A DNA stretch of 10,821 nucleotides from JAXGPP01 sp964436865 (GCA_964436865.1 CAYTFK010000242.1:1-10821), one strand, 5' to 3'; positions 1 through 8,072 are shown, counted from the stretch's first letter. The notes: generated by a model from the letters alone, not told the origin. Program-made: numbers and translations.

Positions 1-96
1 CTGGGCCGAGAGCGATCCGGCGGCGAGAGTCGCCAACAGCACTGTCAGCATTCCAGCCGTGCGGCTCGCGGACTGTCGCCACCCGAGCAATTTCAT
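1..96 (-). CDS. N-terminal part of an exported protein, cut by the window edge
   Basis: Only 32 codons are inside the window. They encode a textbook signal peptide: MKLLGWRQSASR as the basic region, a hydrophobic stretch TAGMLTVLLATLAAGS, and SLSAQ at the end, where cleavage before or after the final Q is plausible (SxA pattern). The gene begins within the stop codon of the solute-binding gene: the ATG at 96-94 overlaps TGA at 98-96 (the ATG at 99-97 would give a 4-base overlap). It is therefore almost certainly co-translated as the eighth member of the operon. The mature protein is outside the window, so its function cannot be judged. Confidence 0.75.
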   Translation of the reverse strand, partial: MKLLGWRQSASRTAGMLTVLLATLAAGSLSAQ

Positions 97-2423
97 CATG
101 GCTCCACGCGGTACGCGAACTCGGATTGCCAGGATTCGACGTTGCCGTACAGCGTCACCGGTTTGCCCGCCCCCTTCAGGCTCCGGTAGTAAGCGAAATG
201 GTCGGTCATTTGCCACAGCGGGACCACCGCAACATCGTCGGCAGCAATGCGGTGAATCTGGCGGAGACAATCAGCCACGTCGCGCCACTCGCTCGCCTCG
301 TCGAGCCTTCTCAGCGCGAGGCTCATGTAGGGGCTCGCCGATCCCGCCAGACCGTCGACATCGAGCAACCGCCGGGCGTCGATCACCGGCTCCCACATCG
401 CCGCCTCGACATACAGCAAGTCGATATCGTCGGGCATGGGGCCGACAAGCGGCACGTCGGGCAACTCGCGGATCTCGACCGTGAGGCCGATCGCTTGCAG
501 TTGCTTCTGGATCATCTGCGACGCCGCTCGCGCCGTCGGGTATGCCGGATGGGCAAGCACCATGGGGGGCAGCTTGGTGGCGGTGCGGCCGGCGGCCTTC
601 TCGATTGCGATCCAGCGCCGCAAACCAAGTTGCGCAAGCGCCATCGCCAACCGGGAATCGTAAGGGCGAGGTTTAACCGCCGAATTGTAGCCGTAGTCCA
701 GCCCGTCGCCCACCACGATGCCCTGTGAGAACGGCCCGCTCACCACCGCGCAGCCTTCCATTTCCTCGCCGCCCAGCAGGCGATTGAGGATTGCCTGGCG
801 GTCGATGGCGTAAACCAGTGCCCGCCGCAATTCGCGGCTTGTCATGACTGGCTTGGCCAGATTCGGTACCAGGCAGTGGACCAGAGGAGCTGCATAGCGT
901 TCGACGGCGATCTCCTTCTCCTCGCGAAGTTTCTTCAGCTCCCAGGGGCAGACCCGGTCGAGGACATCGATCTCACGGCGCCGCAGCGCCTGCATGGCCT
1001 CGACCGAGGTCCTGTAGTAGTGCTCGGCGATCTCCTTGGGCTGCGTCGGAGTCGCCGCGAAGTACTGCGGATTGGCGACGTAGCGGACTTCGTCCCCCTG
1101 CGGCAGCTCGGCGAGATAAGGTCCGATGGAAAGACGGCCCGCGGACGGGGAGCCAAGGTCTCCCGGAACGACTGCAATCTGCAGGAGGGCCTCGGGGCGC
1201 ACGTGAGGATGCGCCAAGTCGGCATGAACCGTGAAGACATCCTCGACCGCCACGCTCCGGAGCAGATCGGCCCACAGCGGGCGGTGGTCCGGCTGAAGGG
1301 GATCGGCCAGCGACAGCAGCCGCTGCGAGAGGTCGTAACCCGTCAGCGTTGCCGCGTCGGAGCGGATGTTGTGGTCGAGCAGGAACGTGAGCCGCAGCCC
1401 CAATTCCCGCCGCTCGAGCTTGCCGAATGGAGTCTCGTATCGTCCTCCGTCCGGTCCGGGGCCTACGTATTCCACGAGGCTGCGCTCCAGCAGCCGCCAC
1501 ACTCTGCGCGAAGACCAGTCGGTCAGGCTGCCCGCCAACGGAGACTCCGTCTTCTGAATCACTCCGACGCGAACGCGAGGATAGACTGCATGCAGTTCCC
1601 GCAGATACTGCTCGACTTCCGGAACCGAGGGCGCAATCAACGCTGCGCGCCAGCCAAGGCGATCGGCTTCGCGCAGATTTCCTGCCTCTTGCGCCCGACG
1701 CGCCTCGGCGATCACGTCGGCCGCCTGCCTCTTCCATGCATCGCGCCATTTGACGCTGATCGGATGGTTCGGATACAGCTCGGACAGGCGGGCGATCAGC
1801 TTTCTCGCGGCGGCGAAACGATCGCTTTCGACGTATTGTGCCACCAGACTGTCGGTTGCCAGGCCGATCGCCTTGTCGAGGTCCGGCCGCGACGGATTGC
1901 GTTGATGGAGCTCGCGGAGCATCGCCAGTGAGCCATCTACCTGCCCCTCGCGAAGGCGGACTTTCGCTTCTTCGTAAAGGTATTCGTCGAGCGCCTCGGC
2001 AAGTCCCGGCAGTGTCGGATCGCGCTGGCGCAGAAACTGGAAATAGTCGTAGGCTTCGTTGAGGCGGCCGCTCCGCACCAGCGAAATGGCCTCGCGGAGC
2101 ACCAGTTCCTCGAACAGCTCGATCTTCTCGATCGAGTACCAGCGGACTTCGTAGGTCTCGCCCGGTCTGTCGAACAATCGCAGCGTGAGCTTTTCGCTGG
2201 TCCGCAGCTTCTCCTTGGGGACGCGGCGATTGGGCAGGTCGAGCGGCTCGACTTTGAGGACCGCGTTGTCATTATCCTTGTTCAGCGTCAGGATGTCGTA
2301 CGGCTCCTGTTCGTAGAGCGGCCGCTCGGCAACCGCGATTCCCGCGGCGCACAGCACCCCCACGCTCGCCACAGCGGCGAGGGCAATTGATTGTCGAAAG
2401 GACTGCCAAACCGACGAGATCAT
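96..2423 (-). CDS. Exported TPR protein with a C-terminal family-5 extracellular solute-binding domain
   Basis: This 775-residue protein has a signal peptide (core at about 12-31, cleavage probably after AVA at 30-32). Residues about 38-110 form a beta-rich domain (YDILTLNKDN, then PGETYEVRWYSIEKIELFEEL). Residues about 105-285 are TPR-like helices (LVRSGRLNEAYDYFQFLRQ; ARRAQEAGNLREADRLGWRA). From about 285 to 770 it resembles SBP_bac_5, the dipeptide/oligopeptide-binding family: SRELRRALVYAIDRQAILNRLLGG at about 529-552 has the conserved R.AL.YAIDR.AI core, and ARAASQMIQKQLQAIGLTVE at 631-650 the usual lobe-closing helix. Classic family members are about 500-550 residues and sit beside ABC permease genes; none is visible here. 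It starts 7 nt after the propeller gene without a clear Shine-Dalgarno site. Its partner could be the TolQ/ExbD motor or a permease elsewhere. Ligand unknown. Confidence 0.87.
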   Translation of the reverse strand: MISSVWQSFRQSIALAAVASVGVLCAAGIAVAERPLYEQEPYDILTLNKDNDNAVLKVEPLDLPNRRVPKEKLRTSEKLTLRLFDRPGETYEVRWYSIEKIELFEELVLREAISLVRSGRLNEAYDYFQFLRQRDPTLPGLAEALDEYLYEEAKVRLREGQVDGSLAMLRELHQRNPSRPDLDKAIGLATDSLVAQYVESDRFAAARKLIARLSELYPNHPISVKWRDAWKRQAADVIAEARRAQEAGNLREADRLGWRAALIAPSVPEVEQYLRELHAVYPRVRVGVIQKTESPLAGSLTDWSSRRVWRLLERSLVEYVGPGPDGGRYETPFGKLERRELGLRLTFLLDHNIRSDAATLTGYDLSQRLLSLADPLQPDHRPLWADLLRSVAVEDVFTVHADLAHPHVRPEALLQIAVVPGDLGSPSAGRLSIGPYLAELPQGDEVRYVANPQYFAATPTQPKEIAEHYYRTSVEAMQALRRREIDVLDRVCPWELKKLREEKEIAVERYAAPLVHCLVPNLAKPVMTSRELRRALVYAIDRQAILNRLLGGEEMEGCAVVSGPFSQGIVVGDGLDYGYNSAVKPRPYDSRLAMALAQLGLRRWIAIEKAAGRTATKLPPMVLAHPAYPTARAASQMIQKQLQAIGLTVEIRELPDVPLVGPMPDDIDLLYVEAAMWEPVIDARRLLDVDGLAGSASPYMSLALRRLDEASEWRDVADCLRQIHRIAADDVAVVPLWQMTDHFAYYRSLKGAGKPVTLYGNVESWQSEFAYRVEP
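102..105 (-). promoter_or_regulatory. Shine-Dalgarno site deciding the start of the last gene
   Basis: On the minus strand GGAG (105-102) lies inside the end of the solute-binding gene. It is 5 nt before the ATG at 96-94 and only 2 nt before the ATG at 99-97. The spacing favours the second ATG of the ATGATG pair, which overlaps the TGA stop of the preceding gene by one base. Confidence 0.5.
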
Positions 2424-2430
2424 AAGACCA

Positions 2431-5400
2431 CTATGGTTGCTTCACACGAAAAAGCACGCCGTCATGGCCGGCAACCAGCAACTGCTCACCGACGCGGACC
2501 GGCCCCGAGCCGAGCGGTACCTCGAGGTCAACCCGAGCCAGTTCCTTCCCATTGGCGCCGTCCAGGCGGACGACAGCGCCCCCGATCGAGGCGACCAGCA
2601 CGTGATCTCCTGCCTCCAACGGCGCGCCAGCCAGTGGGCCATAGGAAAGCGGGACCCGCCAGACGAGCTTGTCCTTCTCAATGCAGTAGAGCTGATCGTC
2701 GTCGGTCGCCAGATAGACGCGGCCGCCAATCACGCGCGGCCCCCAGGCGCAACGACCGCTCAAGGGCCACTGCTGGACCGCCTTGAAATCCGCCGCGTTG
2801 ACCGCCGAGAGCGCCGGGGCCGCGTCGACCAGGTAGACCGCCATCCCGAGTGCCGCCGGGGCCGCTGTCAACGGCCTGGGCCAGTCCGCCGCGGCAATCG
2901 CCGCGAGATGCGGCGTGGGCTCGGCGCGGACGGCCACACGATACAATCCACCGTGCCTGGCGGCGAGCACGAACTCCCGGTCGGCGACAACGACCGGCGG
3001 GAGCCATTGAGGCGGTTTGCCCTTGATCAACGGCGGCTGAAAAGGTTCAACCTGCCTGTTTCCCAACTGCAAATCGACCAGCAGCGCTTGCCCCGATACG
3101 CAGGGCGCCAACAGGCCGTCGCCCAGGCCCACCGGGATCGTCGCCAGGGCATCGGGAAGCGGCAACCAACGCTCGGGGGGCGTCGCCGAGCGGTCGAAAA
3201 GGAACACCTGGTTTCCGTCCCCGCCGCCGGCCAGCGCCAGCACGCCGCCGGCCAGGGGAACTACCGCTGTTACGGGTTGCTTCATCTCGGATTCGCGAGG
3301 CGACGCCGCAGGCACGTCGACCACTTGCTGATCGCCGACTACGCTGAGCTCGAAATCGAACACGCTTCCGAGGGCGTTCGCAGCCAGCGTCTTGCCTGAC
3401 TCGCCATCCACCTTGGGCTCGGCGGCCAGCGGCGCTGCAAGGCGCGTTTCCCAGTACGGCGGCCCGCCTTCATCCCGTTCCGCCGAGACGATAACACCGG
3501 GCAGGCCGACGGCCCGACGCACATGGAGGACTGCTGAGCCAATCTCCGTCAGCGGCTCCAGAGCGACGGTCCGCTCGTTCTCGATGCCCTTGGGCTGGAG
3601 GCGGTTCCGCGACACGAGTACCTCGTAGCGCGTCAACTGGCTGTCGGCTACCCATAAACGCTCCGACCTGAGCAGCGGAAAGCGGATGAGGCCGGCTGTG
3701 GCTTGCACGCTCGCGGCCACCTCTTCGCCCGCAGCCCGCCCCTCGGCAATCGGCACCAATGGACGTTCGGCATCGGCCGCAGTAATCTCAAACAGCCGCA
3801 GTTCGCCGCGATCCGTCGTCACTACGACGCGGACCCCGGCCACCAGGGGCGCCAGATCGATCCGGCCCGGCAGCTCGATCTCCTGAACCTGCTCGACGCG
3901 AGGCTGGCCTTCTCCGTCTTCCAGGCTCAATACCCGCAGTCGCGATGTCTCCGCGCCGTGATTCTCTGCGACGAGCAGGAAGCGGCCCAGCAGCACCGGC
4001 GGGACGGAAATGCTCCCCGGTTCATGCCCCAGGTACGCGACCTGACGGCATTTCCGGTCGATGCCGGAGATAACGAACAGATTGGTGTGATCGGCGACCT
4101 GGTAGATGAGCGAGTGCTCGGAATCGTACGCCGGTGCGGTACGAAGTTCCTGCGGCATTTGGACGTAACCATCCGAATTGCCCGAGCGCAAGTCGATGAA
4201 CAGTAGCCGCCCGTTTCGGGTGCCGACAAAGGCCTGTCCAGCGGCGACTGTCGGCGAACTGTCGAACCGCTCATTCACCGCATGACGCCAGCGCAGCTTC
4301 CCCGTGGTCCCCTCGACTCGCAGCACCTCGTTGCGGTCGGCGTCGACCAGCAGGGCATCGCTGCCTTCCCCTTCAGCAAGCGCCGTCGGCAAGACCCGCA
4401 GCGTGCGGCCGTCGGTCGCCATTCCCACGTGCCGTCGCCACAATACACGGCCGGATTCGGCATCGAGACCATAGACGGCCCCCTCGGCGAAAACCAGCGC
4501 GCACTTTCCCTTCGCGCCGGGCACGCCCCCGTCACCCGACCTCGCGGCCAGCACGGTCGTCGAAAGGATCGGGGCAGCGACGTCCGACGTTTCCGCCGCC
4601 CGTGCCTCGGCGACCGCCTTCACGGCTTCCTGCTCAGCGCGCGATACGGCTTTGACCGCTTCCACCAGACTCTCGTTGCCGTCGAGGTCAGGATACAGCC
4701 TCAACAGCGCCCTGCGCGCCTGGTAAGCTTCGGACGTTCGACCCGCATCGCGGGACCGCTCCATGGCGGCAATCGTCTTCCGCAGCTCGGCGTCGCGGGC
4801 AATCTCGCGGTCGGTGATCGCCAGCAGCCCTTGGATCTCGGTTAACCGGGTGGCGGGTTGCTTCGACTTGATCACGTACTTGTCGACCAGGGCGAGGCAT
4901 TCCCGGGCCTTGGCGACGAGCTGTGGATCTCGCTTTTCATGGGCTTGCTTCGCCAATCCGTCGGCGATATCCGGCAAGAGCGAAGCCAGTTCAGGCCGCG
5001 CCTGCTGGGCAAATTCGGGCTCGCCGGATATCTGCGGGATCACGGTCTTCGCAGTGTCCAGCGCCGCACTCCAGTCGGTGGTTTTTTCGGTCCTCTGGCG
5101 GAGTTGCGCGAGTCCGCGGCGAACCTTGGCAAAGCTGACGCTCTCGTGGTTCGGATACTGTTCGATAAATTCCGAGTAATTGCGAATCGCGCTGCTGTAC
5201 GAACCCTGGTCGTAGAATTCGTTCGACGCCTGAAGCTTCTGGTCGGCGCTGCCCCGCGTGAGCACCCAGATGAGCACAACCGCGACAATCACCAGCAGCA
5301 ATAGCCCACCGCCTCCCGCAAGGATCAGCGGCGTGTCCCAAATACTCGCCGGCCGTCGCTTCGCCGGGATTCGCTCATGTTTGTCCCCAACAACGGCAGG

Positions 5401-6084
5401 ACCCCATAGAGGTTCGGCAAGCGCAGCGGGCTGGGACGGAGACACCTCCGCGGGCGGCGCCACGGGAGCTGCGGTTGGAATGGGAGTGACCGGTCGCGCC
5501 GGAGCGCCGCGCACCGGCGGAGCTCGCGGCGGAACGGGCCGCGGCGGGAGGACTGGCTGACTCGGCGCGGCGTCGTCCAGGGGGATCAGTTCATCGTCGT
5601 CGTCCAGCGGAATCAGGCCGTCATCGCTTTCGTCGCCTGGTTCGTCGAGTATCAATCCTAAGTCGTCGCCATCGTCCTCCCTTTTCTCATCATCGATGGG
5701 GGCCAGCTCAAGATCATCGTCCGCCGACGGAACCGGTCTCCGTTCCTCTCCCTTCGCTTTGTCTCGGGGTGGCGGCGGTTGGGACGGCGCCGGCGGCGGG
5801 ACGCTCGAAGACGGCTGAGGTGAAACGCCAGAGGTACTCGACGGAGGCGGTTTTTCCGGCAGGCTCTGTGCCCGATCGAGCAGCCGCTGGGCCAGAAGCC
5901 GCGACAGATATCCGTTGTCGACCAGCCACTTGGCAAGCACCGGCGCGGTCAGCGACTTATTATACGGCGGTTCTCCGATGCCCAGCCTGGCTTGGGCAAC
6001 CTGCTTCCGCAAGTACACAATCATGTCCGCGGAAAGCAGATCGCGTTGCTCCAGCAGATCGACAAATTCTTCAGCGGATATCAT
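2431..6084 (-). CDS. Membrane-anchored TPR and PQQ-like beta-propeller protein
   Basis: This 1217-residue protein has no N-terminal signal peptide. Residues 1-75 form a small helical domain (LTAPVLAKWLVDNGYLSRLLAQRLLD at about 45-70; the key part is AKWLVDNGYLS) resembling the linker domain seen in planctomycete Ser/Thr kinases, but no kinase domain follows. Residues about 76-240 are low complexity: Pro/Ser-rich, then very acidic with a repeated LIPLDD unit at 158-171, then Pro/Ala-rich. One transmembrane helix lies at about 252-277, preceded by KRR at 242-244, which predicts N-in/C-out topology. Residues about 285-500 hold TPR-like helices (YDQGSYSSAIRNYSEFIEQYPN) and a charged, coiled-coil-like stretch. 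Residues about 505-1217 form a beta-propeller with PQQ-type blades (YGLDAESGRVLWRRHV near 538; YCIEKDKLVWRVP and VVRLDGANGKELARVDL near the end). Quinone-enzyme catalytic residues are not evident, so it is probably a binding scaffold similar in principle to TolB or BamB. It begins 89 nt after the ExbD gene with no clear Shine-Dalgarno site. Confidence 0.88.
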   Translation of the reverse strand: MISAEEFVDLLEQRDLLSADMIVYLRKQVAQARLGIGEPPYNKSLTAPVLAKWLVDNGYLSRLLAQRLLDRAQSLPEKPPPSSTSGVSPQPSSSVPPPAPSQPPPPRDKAKGEERRPVPSADDDLELAPIDDEKREDDGDDLGLILDEPGDESDDGLIPLDDDDELIPLDDAAPSQPVLPPRPVPPRAPPVRGAPARPVTPIPTAAPVAPPAEVSPSQPAALAEPLWGPAVVGDKHERIPAKRRPASIWDTPLILAGGGGLLLLVIVAVVLIWVLTRGSADQKLQASNEFYDQGSYSSAIRNYSEFIEQYPNHESVSFAKVRRGLAQLRQRTEKTTDWSAALDTAKTVIPQISGEPEFAQQARPELASLLPDIADGLAKQAHEKRDPQLVAKARECLALVDKYVIKSKQPATRLTEIQGLLAITDREIARDAELRKTIAAMERSRDAGRTSEAYQARRALLRLYPDLDGNESLVEAVKAVSRAEQEAVKAVAEARAAETSDVAAPILSTTVLAARSGDGGVPGAKGKCALVFAEGAVYGLDAESGRVLWRRHVGMATDGRTLRVLPTALAEGEGSDALLVDADRNEVLRVEGTTGKLRWRHAVNERFDSSPTVAAGQAFVGTRNGRLLFIDLRSGNSDGYVQMPQELRTAPAYDSEHSLIYQVADHTNLFVISGIDRKCRQVAYLGHEPGSISVPPVLLGRFLLVAENHGAETSRLRVLSLEDGEGQPRVEQVQEIELPGRIDLAPLVAGVRVVVTTDRGELRLFEITAADAERPLVPIAEGRAAGEEVAASVQATAGLIRFPLLRSERLWVADSQLTRYEVLVSRNRLQPKGIENERTVALEPLTEIGSAVLHVRRAVGLPGVIVSAERDEGGPPYWETRLAAPLAAEPKVDGESGKTLAANALGSVFDFELSVVGDQQVVDVPAASPRESEMKQPVTAVVPLAGGVLALAGGGDGNQVFLFDRSATPPERWLPLPDALATIPVGLGDGLLAPCVSGQALLVDLQLGNRQVEPFQPPLIKGKPPQWLPPVVVADREFVLAARHGGLYRVAVRAEPTPHLAAIAAADWPRPLTAAPAALGMAVYLVDAAPALSAVNAADFKAVQQWPLSGRCAWGPRVIGGRVYLATDDDQLYCIEKDKLVWRVPLSYGPLAGAPLEAGDHVLVASIGGAVVRLDGANGKELARVDLEVPLGSGPVRVGEQLLVAGHDGVLFRVKQP

Positions 6085-6133
6085 TCGCGTGTCGGCGTGG
6101 TCGGATGTGCGGTGCGGTGGAACTTCGTTATGA

Positions 6134-6169
6134 GCCCGGCTCCCGCAAATGCAGCGGGCGATTACGGGC
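6134..6169 (-). other. Nested inverted repeat in the longest intergenic gap of the operon
   Basis: The 89-nt gap between the second ExbD gene and the propeller gene (6085-6173) holds two nested stems: GCCCG (6134-6138) with CGGGC (6165-6169), and CCCGC (6142-6146) with GCGGG (6154-6158) around a 7-base loop. It sits just past the ExbD stop codon. No T-run follows on the minus strand, so a rho-independent terminator is unlikely. An mRNA-stabilising or processing hairpin that adjusts the ratio between the motor genes and the downstream genes is possible. In this G+C-rich DNA it may also be chance. Confidence 0.35.
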
Positions 6170-6173
6170 CTCC

Positions 6174-6776
6174 CTACAGGTCCTCTTCATCGACGGTGGC
6201 CAGGCGAATATCTTCCATTCCCACGGCGTTGCCGGCGTCGAGAGCCATGACCACCGTCTCGTGACGGGCCTCCCCGTCGGCAAGCACGAGCAGACTCGTG
6301 GGGCCGGGGCTTGTGCTGCCCGGCGGGCCTTCCCGCGCCTCGCGGAGTTTGGCGAGCACCTCCTGGCGGCTTGGCGCCTCCTGCTCATCAACCCACACCG
6401 TGTCGTCCCGTCCGATGCGGATGATGACGTAGTCATCATCCCGTTCCAGTTCCTCCAATGTCCGTGCCTGGGTGGCCGACTCTTGCTTGTCGGGCGGCGG
6501 CATTTTCAGCGAGGCCTGCTGGGTGTAGGTTGCGGTGACCATGAAGAAGATGAGCAGTTGAAACACGCAGTCGATCATCGGCGTCATATCCACATGATCC
6601 AGCAGTTCCTCCTCACCGTGCGCAAACTCCACCCGTTCCGTCTCGTCCTCGCCCCCCGGTCCGGGCCGCGGCACCTCTACGTCGCCGGCGCAGTCGGGGC
6701 ACGGCAACAGGCGGCCCGCCGCCGAGGGATCGGCCTTGAGCGGTCGGTGGCATTCAGGACAGGGGAAGCAGATCAT
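6174..6776 (-). CDS. ExbD/TolR family protein with an N-terminal zinc ribbon (second copy)
   Basis: This 200-residue protein fuses two parts. Residues 1-35 form a probable zinc ribbon with C6-P-E-C9 and C26-P-D-C29, spaced by the turn AAGRLLPCPDC, in a style common in planctomycete proteins. After an acidic linker (about 41-60) comes an ExbD core: MTPMIDCVFQLLIFFMV at about 64-80 with Asp69 in the position of the essential proton-binding Asp. A periplasmic region follows in which the usual strand-helix unit is recognisable (SLLVLADGEARHETVVMALD at 161-180) but diverged. ExbD proteins sit N-in, so the zinc ribbon would be cytoplasmic. The gene starts 12 nt after the first ExbD gene and has no clear ribosome-binding site. 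The two copies share only the membrane motif, so they are not a recent duplication and could form a heterodimer or serve alternative partners. Confidence 0.92.
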   Translation of the reverse strand: MICFPCPECHRPLKADPSAAGRLLPCPDCAGDVEVPRPGPGGEDETERVEFAHGEEELLDHVDMTPMIDCVFQLLIFFMVTATYTQQASLKMPPPDKQESATQARTLEELERDDDYVIIRIGRDDTVWVDEQEAPSRQEVLAKLREAREGPPGSTSPGPTSLLVLADGEARHETVVMALDAGNAVGMEDIRLATVDEEDL

Positions 6777-6788
6777 GGCCGGTGGCGA

Positions 6789-7307
6789 TTACTCCTCGGC
6801 AACTTCGATGACGCCCAAGTGCAGCGTGATCTCTCCGGCACGGCCGGAGGCCGCGGCGATTCGCGACACATCGCGGTGATGGACGTTCCTCGCCGCCTTA
6901 ATCAAGACGTTGGTCCGCCCCTGGTTCACCGCCTCTTCAACAGCCTGGCTCACTTCGGCCTCTTGCGCAAGCGGATCGTCGGGAAGCTCCCCAGTGACCG
7001 TGCCGTCTCCAAGGTAGACCTTAACCGGGCCGTCGTCGACCGCCGTCATCGTGATGATGGTCGAAGTGCTCGGATCGACGCCCATGCCGTATTGGGCTGG
7101 GGGCAATTCGACCTCGCGCTGCGTTGAGGCCGTGGAACAGACAATGAAGAATATCAGCAGGAGAAATGTCACATCGATCATCGGCGTCATGTCCAGCTCC
7201 GCGCCGTCCCTCAGCCTGCGATGGGGCAGCACGAGGGCGGGGAGTTCCGCGTCCCGATCGTCATCGATCTGGAGCAGCGTCGGTTCCCGGACGACGTTCT
7301 CGGCCAT
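6789..7307 (-). CDS. ExbD/TolR family biopolymer transport protein (first copy)
   Basis: This 172-residue protein has the full ExbD/TolR plan: a cytoplasmic N-terminus of about 39 residues, one transmembrane helix at about 43-62 (MTPMIDVTFLLLIFFIVCS), and a periplasmic domain. Asp45 in the MTPMIDV motif corresponds to the proton-carrying Asp of ExbD and TolR. Near residues 134-150 the sequence VLIKAARNVHHRDVSRI matches the family's C-terminal 'v.i.ad..v.y..v..v' strand-helix unit. The start lies 3 nt after the stop of the channel gene. It would assemble as a dimer inside the pentameric channel and turn proton flow into movement. Residues 80-120 are longer and more acidic than in E. coli TolR. 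No Shine-Dalgarno site is seen, so coupling to the upstream gene is likely. Confidence 0.93.
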   Translation of the reverse strand: MAENVVREPTLLQIDDDRDAELPALVLPHRRLRDGAELDMTPMIDVTFLLLIFFIVCSTASTQREVELPPAQYGMGVDPSTSTIITMTAVDDGPVKVYLGDGTVTGELPDDPLAQEAEVSQAVEEAVNQGRTNVLIKAARNVHHRDVSRIAAASGRAGEITLHLGVIEVAEE

Positions 7308-7310
7308 GCG

Positions 7311-8072
7311 CTACATTCTCCTCCGCGCGCCGGACGTCATGACCTGCTTCAGGGCATCCATGAATCGTGTCAACCCGGCCCCCACCAGGTCTTCCAGCTT
7401 GCGCATCCGCACCGTGATTCCCGCGGCGGTGATCATCAGCGGGATCGCAATGCACAAGCCGATGATCGTGGTGATCAGGGCCAGGCTGATGTCGCCCGCC
7501 AGATCCTCGGGACTGACCTGCTTTCTCGTGGCAAGCTGCGAAAACGCGCTCATCATGCCTGCCACGGTGCCCAGCAGCCCCAGCATGGGCGCCGTCCTGA
7601 TGACCGTATAGACCCAACTGAGCCGGTACTCGAGGTCGGAAAGAAAGTCCCGCTGGAACCGCTCAGCGACGAGTGCGCGAACCTTGGAAAAACCGATCGA
7701 CCGGTTGGCGATCGCCAGTTGGATGAGCTGGGGCACGGCCCGCGGATCGCCGCGGCAGAGTTCGGCGACGCCCTCGAAGCTGCCGCTGCCGAGCGACTCG
7801 TCGACCCGGTCAAGAAACGCGTCCTGTTCCTGCTCGGTGCGGAACCGCGATCGGCTGATCCGGCGCAGCAGCATGATGGCCGAAAAGGTGCCCCACAGGG
7901 CGATCAGGGCCAGCGCGGCATAGGTTGCGTTGCCCAGGTAGAGAGTGACTTCGCCGATGACTTCGCCGCTGCTCATGGAATCCCCGCCGATAGGACTGCT
8001 ATTCGCCTGGATAAAGAACTCAGCTGCAACCGTCGTGGCCGTCCGGTCCCGCTGCGACGCGGCCCGGGCCAT
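7311..8072 (-). CDS. MotA/TolQ/ExbB family proton channel subunit
   Basis: With the ATG at 8072 this is 253 residues with three transmembrane segments: TM1 at about 49-69, TM2 at about 156-178 containing APMLGLLGTVAGMMSAF, and TM3 at about 194-220 containing SLALITTIIGLCIAIPLMI. The TM2 Gly-rich signature and the conserved TM3 Thr pair are hallmarks of ExbB/TolQ, which form the ring around an ExbD/TolR dimer and conduct protons in the inner membrane. A cytoplasmic helical region of about 85 residues lies between TM1 and TM2, as in the family. The start is uncertain. The reading frame is open to a TTG at 8132 that overlaps the previous gene by 44 nt. The ATG at 8072 leaves a 16-nt gap. The ATG at 7976 (221 residues, with GGCGGGG upstream) gives the usual family length. 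The N-terminal 32 residues are polar and could be a periplasmic extension. Two ExbD genes follow at once. Confidence 0.93.
   Translation of the reverse strand: MARAASQRDRTATTVAAEFFIQANSSPIGGDSMSSGEVIGEVTLYLGNATYAALALIALWGTFSAIMLLRRISRSRFRTEQEQDAFLDRVDESLGSGSFEGVAELCRGDPRAVPQLIQLAIANRSIGFSKVRALVAERFQRDFLSDLEYRLSWVYTVIRTAPMLGLLGTVAGMMSAFSQLATRKQVSPEDLAGDISLALITTIIGLCIAIPLMITAAGITVRMRKLEDLVGAGLTRFMDALKQVMTSGARRRM

Noticed and set aside
973..1749. Minus-strand frame of 258 codons in another phase of the solute-binding gene
   Set aside because: Its Arg/Ala/Gly-rich composition is that of an out-of-phase reading, and it lies wholly inside a gene with clear domains.
876..1931. Plus-strand open frame of 351 codons
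   Set aside because: It is antisense to the solute-binding gene, with no recognisable motif and an Arg/Gln-rich composition; a codon-bias shadow.
5580..5640. Short tandem repeat encoding LIPLDD units
   Set aside because: It is an in-frame acidic linker inside the propeller protein with only two imperfect copies; not a separate repeat element.
6134..6169. Rho-independent terminator after the second ExbD gene
   Set aside because: The stems are not followed by a T-run on the minus strand, so it is listed only as a structured intergenic element.
5769..7127. Plus-strand open frame of 452 codons
   Set aside because: It lies opposite the two ExbD genes and the start of the propeller gene, whose minus-strand products have clear family motifs. 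The plus-strand translation is Arg/His-rich without any recognisable domain, as expected for a shadow frame in high-G+C DNA.
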